Of a DNA stretch of 9,631 nucleotides, positions 5,681 to 9,631 are shown piece after piece; position 1 is the stretch's first letter; every line of letters starts with the position of its first letter. Under the pieces are notes generated by a model, which had not been told where the DNA came from, did no database searches, and saw only the letters and a list, made by a program, of their open reading frames with translations. This DNA comes from JANOGU01 sp964499865. GTDB taxonomy: Bacteria > Pseudomonadota > Alphaproteobacteria > Rhodobacterales > Rhodobacteraceae. The stretch lies in NCBI GenBank assembly GCA_964499865.1, contig CAZCPY010000119.1:1-9631 (forward strand). Reading direction: 5' to 3'. The position numbers and the translations under genes were made by a program.

Positions 5681-8556
5681 AGGACTTCGCGATCCCCAAC
5701 CTGCGCGACTTCGGGACCCCGCTGGTGAAATCGGGCGTCATGGTGACGCTCACCATCGACGGGTTCGACGTCACCGTGCCGGAAGGCACCTCGATCATGC
5801 GGGCAGCGGCGGAAATCGGAATCTCCGTTCCGAAACTCTGCGCGACCGACTCGGTCGAGGCCTTCGGCTCCTGCCGCCTGTGCCTGGTGGAGATCGAGGG
5901 CCGCGCCGGGACGCCTGCCTCCTGCACGACGCCGGTCGCGCCGGGGATGGTCGTGCGCACGCAGACGCCTAAGGTCAAGCAGCTGCGCAGGGGCGTCATG
6001 GAGCTCTACATCTCCGACCACCCGCTCGACTGCCTGACCTGCTCGGCCAACGGCGATTGCGAGCTTCAGGACATGGCGGGCGCGGTCGGCCTGCGCGATG
6101 TGCGTTACAAGGTCGTCGCAACGCACTTCAAGGCGAAGGACAATTCGGGAATCGCCAATCCGCAGTGGCTGCCGAAGGACGACTCGAACCCCTACTTCAC
6201 CTACGACCCGTCCAAGTGCATCGTCTGCTCGCGCTGCGTGCGCGCCTGCGAGGAAGTGCAGGGCACCTTCGCGCTGACCATCGAAGGACGAGGGTTCGAC
6301 AGCCGGGTATCGTTCGGCGCGAGGACCGACAATGCGCTCGCGTCCGACTGCGTGTCCTGCGGCGCCTGCGTGCAGGCCTGCCCGACGGCGACGCTGCAGG
6401 AGAAGTCGGTGATCGAGATCGGCACGCCCGACCGTGCGATCATCACCACCTGTGCCTACTGCGGCGTGGGCTGCAGCTTCAAGGCAGAGATGCGCGGTGA
6501 CGAACTGGTGCGGATGACGCCCTGGAAGCACGGCAAGGCCAACCGCGGCCATTCCTGCGTCAAGGGACGCTTCGCCTACGGCTATGCGAGCCACAGGGAA
6601 CGCATTCTCAAGCCGATGATCCGGGATGCGATTTCCGACCCGTGGAAGGAAGTGTCCTGGGACGAGGCCTTTGCCTTCGCCGCCGGGCGCCTGAAGGGCA
6701 TTCAGGAACGCTACGGGCGCCAGTCGGTGGGGGTCATCACCTCCTCGCGCTGCACGAATGAAGAGACCTATCTTGTCCAGAAGCTGACCCGCGCGGTGTT
6801 CCTGAACAACAATACGGATACCTGCGCCCGCGTTTGCCATTCCCCCACGGGCTATGGCCTGGGGCAGACCTTCGGCACCTCGGCCGGCACGCAGGACTTC
6901 GATTCGGTGGAGCAGACGGACGTGGTGATCGTCATCGGGGCGAACCCGACGGACGGGCATCCGGTGTTCGCCTCGCGCCTGAAGAAGCGGCTGCGGCAGG
7001 GGGCGAGGCTGATCGTCATCGACCCGCGGCGGATCGATCTGGTCAAGACGCCGCATGTGCAGGCGGCACATCACCTTGCGCTGAAGCCGGGGACCAACGT
7101 CGCCGTCGTCACCGCGCTGGCGCATGTGATCGTGACCGAGGGGCTGGTGGACGAGGCTTTCGTTCGGGAACGCTGCGACTGGGACGAGTTCCAGGACTAC
7201 GCCGAATTCGTCGCCGAGAGCCGCCACTCGCCAGAGGCAACGGAACTGCTGACCGGCGTCCCCGCCGCTGACCTGCGCGCCGCGGCCCGGCTGTTTGCGA
7301 CCGGCGGGAACGGGGCGATCTACTACGGGCTGGGGGTTACCGAACATTCGCAAGGGTCGACTACCGTCATCGGCATCGCCAACCTCGCCATGCTGACCGG
7401 CAACATCGGCCGCCCCGGCGTCGGGGTGAACCCTTTGCGCGGGCAGAACAACGTGCAGGGGTCCTGCGACATGGGGTCCTTCCCGCACGAGCTGCCCGGC
7501 TATCGCCATGTCAAGAATGCGGACGTCCGGTCGATCTTCGAGGACCTCTGGGGCGTCAGGATCGACGAGGAACCGGGTCTGCGCATTCCCAACATGCTGG
7601 ATGCGGCCGTGGAGGGCACCTTCAAGGGCCTGTACTGCCAGGGCGAGGACATCCTTCAGTCCGACCCCGACACCCACCACGTCGCCGCGGGGCTGGCGGC
7701 GATGGACTGCGTGATCGTCCACGACCTGTTCCTGAACGAGACCGCGAACTATGCCCATGTCTTCCTGCCGGGGTCGTCCTTCCTGGAAAAGGACGGCACC
7801 TTCACCAACGCCGAGCGCCGCATCAACCGCGTGCGCAAAGTGATGGCGCCGCGGCAGGGGCTGGCTGACTGGCAGATCACGCAAGCCCTGGCCAATGCCA
7901 TGGGGGCGGCGTGGACCTACACGCATCCCTCTCAGATCATGGATGAAATCGCGCTGACGACACCGTCTTTCGCGGGCGTCAGCTACGAGCGGCTGGAGGA
8001 GCTGGGGTCGGTCCAGTGGCCCTGCAACGAGGCCGCGCCCGAGGGCACGCCGCTGATGCACATCGACGGCTTCGTGCGCGGCAAGGGCAGGTTCATCCGC
8101 ACGGAGTATGTGGCGACCGACGAGAAGACCGGCCCGCGTTTCCCGCTGCTGCTGACCACGGGCCGGATTCTCAGCCAGTACAATGTGGGCGCGCAGACCC
8201 GGCGGACGGCGAATACCGTCTGGCACCCCGAGGACAGGCTGGAAATCCATCCGCACGATGCCGAGCAGCGCGGGGTCAAGGAGGGCGACTGGGTGCGGCT
8301 CGCCTCCCGCTCCGGCGAGACGACGCTGCGCGCCACGCTGACCGACCGGGTGTCGCCGGGCGTGGTCTACACCACCTTCCACCATCCCGGCACGCAGGCC
8401 AACGTGGTCACGACCGATTATTCGGATTGGGCGACGAACTGCCCGGAATACAAGGTTACGGCGGTGCAGGTCAGCGCTTCGAACGGCCCGACCGAATGGC
8501 AGCGGGACTACGACGCGCAGGCCGCAGAGTCACGTCGCATCCTGGCGGCGGAATGA
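5677..8556 (+). CDS. fdsA: NAD-dependent formate dehydrogenase alpha subunit FdsA (molybdenum catalytic subunit)
   Basis: FdsA is the catalytic subunit that oxidises formate to CO2 at a bis-MGD molybdenum centre; enzymes of this type can also reduce CO2. The 959-residue protein starts with a NuoG-like module. It has a [2Fe-2S] site (Cys55, Cys66, Cys69, Cys83), a His/Cys3 [4Fe-4S] site (His115, Cys119, Cys122, Cys128), and two ferredoxin-type [4Fe-4S] sites (Cys181/184/187/191 and Cys225/228/231/235). The molybdopterin part opens with a [4Fe-4S] site (Cys259, Cys262, Cys266, Cys294). The molybdenum ligand is Cys387 in RVCHSP, followed by the active-site His388; Arg588 lies in NPLRGQNN. These are one higher than the Cys386, His387 and Arg587 reported for R. 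capsulatus. The ligand codon is TGC (6835-6837), so this is a cysteine enzyme and not a selenoprotein. No Tat signal is present, so it is cytoplasmic. The stop overlaps the fdhD start as ATGA. Confidence 0.98.
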   Translation: MKDFAIPNLRDFGTPLVKSGVMVTLTIDGFDVTVPEGTSIMRAAAEIGISVPKLCATDSVEAFGSCRLCLVEIEGRAGTPASCTTPVAPGMVVRTQTPKVKQLRRGVMELYISDHPLDCLTCSANGDCELQDMAGAVGLRDVRYKVVATHFKAKDNSGIANPQWLPKDDSNPYFTYDPSKCIVCSRCVRACEEVQGTFALTIEGRGFDSRVSFGARTDNALASDCVSCGACVQACPTATLQEKSVIEIGTPDRAIITTCAYCGVGCSFKAEMRGDELVRMTPWKHGKANRGHSCVKGRFAYGYASHRERILKPMIRDAISDPWKEVSWDEAFAFAAGRLKGIQERYGRQSVGVITSSRCTNEETYLVQKLTRAVFLNNNTDTCARVCHSPTGYGLGQTFGTSAGTQDFDSVEQTDVVIVIGANPTDGHPVFASRLKKRLRQGARLIVIDPRRIDLVKTPHVQAAHHLALKPGTNVAVVTALAHVIVTEGLVDEAFVRERCDWDEFQDYAEFVAESRHSPEATELLTGVPAADLRAAARLFATGGNGAIYYGLGVTEHSQGSTTVIGIANLAMLTGNIGRPGVGVNPLRGQNNVQGSCDMGSFPHELPGYRHVKNADVRSIFEDLWGVRIDEEPGLRIPNMLDAAVEGTFKGLYCQGEDILQSDPDTHHVAAGLAAMDCVIVHDLFLNETANYAHVFLPGSSFLEKDGTFTNAERRINRVRKVMAPRQGLADWQITQALANAMGAAWTYTHPSQIMDEIALTTPSFAGVSYERLEELGSVQWPCNEAAPEGTPLMHIDGFVRGKGRFIRTEYVATDEKTGPRFPLLLTTGRILSQYNVGAQTRRTANTVWHPEDRLEIHPHDAEQRGVKEGDWVRLASRSGETTLRATLTDRVSPGVVYTTFHHPGTQANVVTTDYSDWATNCPEYKVTAVQVSASNGPTEWQRDYDAQAAESRRILAAE

Positions 8557-9365
8557 CCACGCACCGGCCCTTTGGCGCCCGGCGGATCGGGCCTGCGGGC
8601 AGCGCGCTGGCGCCGCGCCAACTGCCCGAGGAGGTGCCGGTGGCGATCAGCCACGACGGCACGACCACCGCCGTGATGATGGCGACGCCTGCGGACCTGG
8701 AGGACTTCGCCCGCGGCTTCACCGTCACCGAAGGGATCGCGACCGCGGCCGAGATTGCCGGCATCGAGGCGATTGCGGCGCCCCGGGGAATCGACCTGCA
8801 GGTCTGGCTGGCGCCCGGCGCGGCCGCCCGGGCTGCCGCGCGGCGGCGGCGGATGGTCGGGCCGGTGGGCTGCGGGCTCTGCGGCATCGAAAGCCTGGAG
8901 GAGGCCGCGCGCGACCTGCCGCCGGTGACCTCTTCCCTGCGCCTGACGACGGCCGATGTGCTTGCCGCGGCGGCGGCGCTGACCGGGCACCAGCCGCTGC
9001 ACGACATCACCCGCGCCGCCCATGCGGCAGGCTTCTGGCAGCCCGGTCAGGGCATGGTGGCGGCGCGCGAGGACGTGGGCCGCCACAATGCGCTGGACAA
9101 GCTGGCAGGCGCCCTGATCGCGCGGGGCGCCGATCCCGCCACCGGCGCCGTGGTGCTGACCAGCCGCCTGTCGGTCGATCTGGTGCAGAAGGTCGCGGCG
9201 CTGGGGTGCCCGGTGATCCTTTCCGTCTCGGCCCCCACGGCGGCCGCGCTGGACCTGGCCGACCGCTGCGTCATCACGGTCGCCGCGCTGATCCGGGCCG
9301 ACCGCTTCGACCTTTTCACCCATCCCGACCGCATCCAGCCGGAGCCCGCGTCCGATGTCGCATGA
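8553..9365 (+). CDS. fdhD: Formate dehydrogenase accessory sulfurtransferase FdhD/FdsC
   Basis: This family moves sulfur from a cysteine desulfurase to the bis-MGD cofactor and hands the sulfurated cofactor to formate dehydrogenase; in R. capsulatus the operon-borne copy is called FdsC. The 270-residue protein has the family's CGxC pair as Cys107 and Cys110 in VGCGLCGIES, the REDVGRHNALDK motif (172-183), TSRLSVDLVQK (203-213) and a C-terminal domain ending in RADRFDLFTHPDRI (248-261). Between 88 and 100 lies an Ala/Arg-rich stretch just before the CGxC loop. The start at 8553 shares ATGA with the fdsA stop, and only a loose GGCGG is seen before it, so translation is probably coupled to fdsA. 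The frame is open further upstream (to about 8016), but that part is a shadow of fdsA. The end overlaps fdsD by 11 bases. Confidence 0.95.
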   Translation: MTTHRPFGARRIGPAGSALAPRQLPEEVPVAISHDGTTTAVMMATPADLEDFARGFTVTEGIATAAEIAGIEAIAAPRGIDLQVWLAPGAAARAAARRRRMVGPVGCGLCGIESLEEAARDLPPVTSSLRLTTADVLAAAAALTGHQPLHDITRAAHAAGFWQPGQGMVAAREDVGRHNALDKLAGALIARGADPATGAVVLTSRLSVDLVQKVAALGCPVILSVSAPTAAALDLADRCVITVAALIRADRFDLFTHPDRIQPEPASDVA

Positions 9366-9576
9366 CAAGCTGATCTACATGGCGAACCAGATCGCCCGGT
9401 TCATGGAATCGAAGCCCGCAGAGGAAGGCCGCAAGGGTCTGGCGGCGCATCTCAACGACTACTGGGAACCGCGGATGCGGACACATCTGTTCGAGGTGAT
9501 GGACGCGGGCGGTGCGGGCCTGCGGCCGCTGGTGCTGGCCGCCGCCCCGCTGATCCGCCGACCGGTCCCGGCCTAA
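9355..9576 (+). CDS. fdsD: NAD-dependent formate dehydrogenase delta subunit FdsD
   Basis: FdsD is a small protein needed for an active formate dehydrogenase complex; in R. capsulatus it is required along with FdsC for assembly and associates with the enzyme. The 73-residue protein shows the family features: KLIYMANQIARFM (5-17), a charged turn (PAEEGRKG, 21-28), then HLNDYWEPRMR (32-42) and a helical tail. There are no cysteines, so it binds no cluster of its own. The ATG at 9355 lies within the end of fdhD in another frame, 10 bases after GGAG (9341-9344). It is the last gene of the operon in the window. The short length and position match known fds operons well. Confidence 0.93.
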   Translation: MSHDKLIYMANQIARFMESKPAEEGRKGLAAHLNDYWEPRMRTHLFEVMDAGGAGLRPLVLAAAPLIRRPVPA

Positions 9577-9578
9577 CT

Positions 9579-9602
9579 GTGAACTCTCAGGAGGTTGTTC
9601 AC
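9579..9602. repeat. 24-base dyad just after fdsD
   Basis: GTGAAC (9579-9584) and GTTCAC (9597-9602) are exact reverse complements around a 12-base centre that contains GGAGG. A second small hairpin, CCCG-GAA-CGGG (9602-9612), abuts it. No T run follows either, so an ordinary intrinsic terminator is not supported. It could be an operator for a gene beyond the window or a factor-assisted end of the fds transcript. No gene is visible in 9577-9631. Confidence 0.35.
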
Positions 9603-9631
9603 CCGGAACGGGGTTAGGCTGCAATCGCCAA

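Noticed and set aside
6835..6837. Selenocysteine at the molybdenum ligand
   Set aside because: The codon is TGC, so the ligand is cysteine; no in-frame TGA is present in fdsA.
5611..8385. Minus-strand open frame of 924 codons across fdsA
   Set aside because: Its length is striking, but its composition is that of an antisense shadow of fdsA, whose cluster ligands and active-site residues are all intact.
8016..8552. Upstream extension of the fdhD frame
   Set aside because: It is an out-of-frame reading of fdsA; the FdhD family similarity starts after ATG 8553.
9595..9623. Promoter-like TTGTTC at 9595-9600 after fdsD
   Set aside because: No acceptable -10 box is found at 16-18 bases; the nearest TAGGCT lies only 14 bases away.

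Overview
The window is a high-GC stretch (strong G/C preference at third codon positions, long shadow reading frames on the minus strand) from an alphaproteobacterium. It most likely belongs to the Rhodobacterales, in the Rhodobacter/Paracoccus range. The reasons are the gene content and order (fdsGBA-fdsC-fdsD), the residue numbering of the FdsA active site (one off from that reported for Rhodobacter capsulatus FdsA), and G/C-rich palindromic repeat modules before gyrB of a kind I recall from Rhodobacterales intergenic regions. All genes lie on the + strand.

Layout. Positions 1-257 are non-coding: a cluster of G/C-rich hairpins (18-90), then a good sigma70-type promoter (200-228) a short distance before gyrB. 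gyrB (258-2708) encodes a full-length DNA gyrase B subunit. After a 45-base gap with no visible terminator comes a LysR-family regulator (2754-3638). An AT-rich 87-base gap (3639-3725) holds inverted and direct TATCG/CGATA repeats and probably forms the operator/promoter region of the next operon. Then fdsG (3726-4181), fdsB (4178-5680), fdsA (5677-8556), fdhD/fdsC (8553-9365) and fdsD (9355-9576) follow without gaps: three successive ATGA start/stop overlaps and a final 11-base overlap. The last 55 bases hold a short dyad and no gene.

How the genes work together. FdsA, FdsB and FdsG form the soluble cytoplasmic molybdenum NAD+-dependent formate dehydrogenase. Formate is oxidised to CO2 at the bis-MGD molybdenum site of FdsA. 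Electrons run through the iron-sulfur clusters of FdsA to the FMN and [4Fe-4S] cluster of FdsB, where NAD+ is reduced; FdsG carries a side [2Fe-2S] cluster. FdhD/FdsC prepares the sulfurated cofactor, and FdsD is a small subunit needed for an active complex. The LysR regulator is the likely formate- or metabolite-responsive activator.

I found no undescribed system. The enzyme operon is a known type with all visible ligands intact. The items most worth checking are the candidate operator in 3639-3725, the direct abutment of the regulator to gyrB without a terminator, the tight overlap architecture, and the palindromic elements at both ends.
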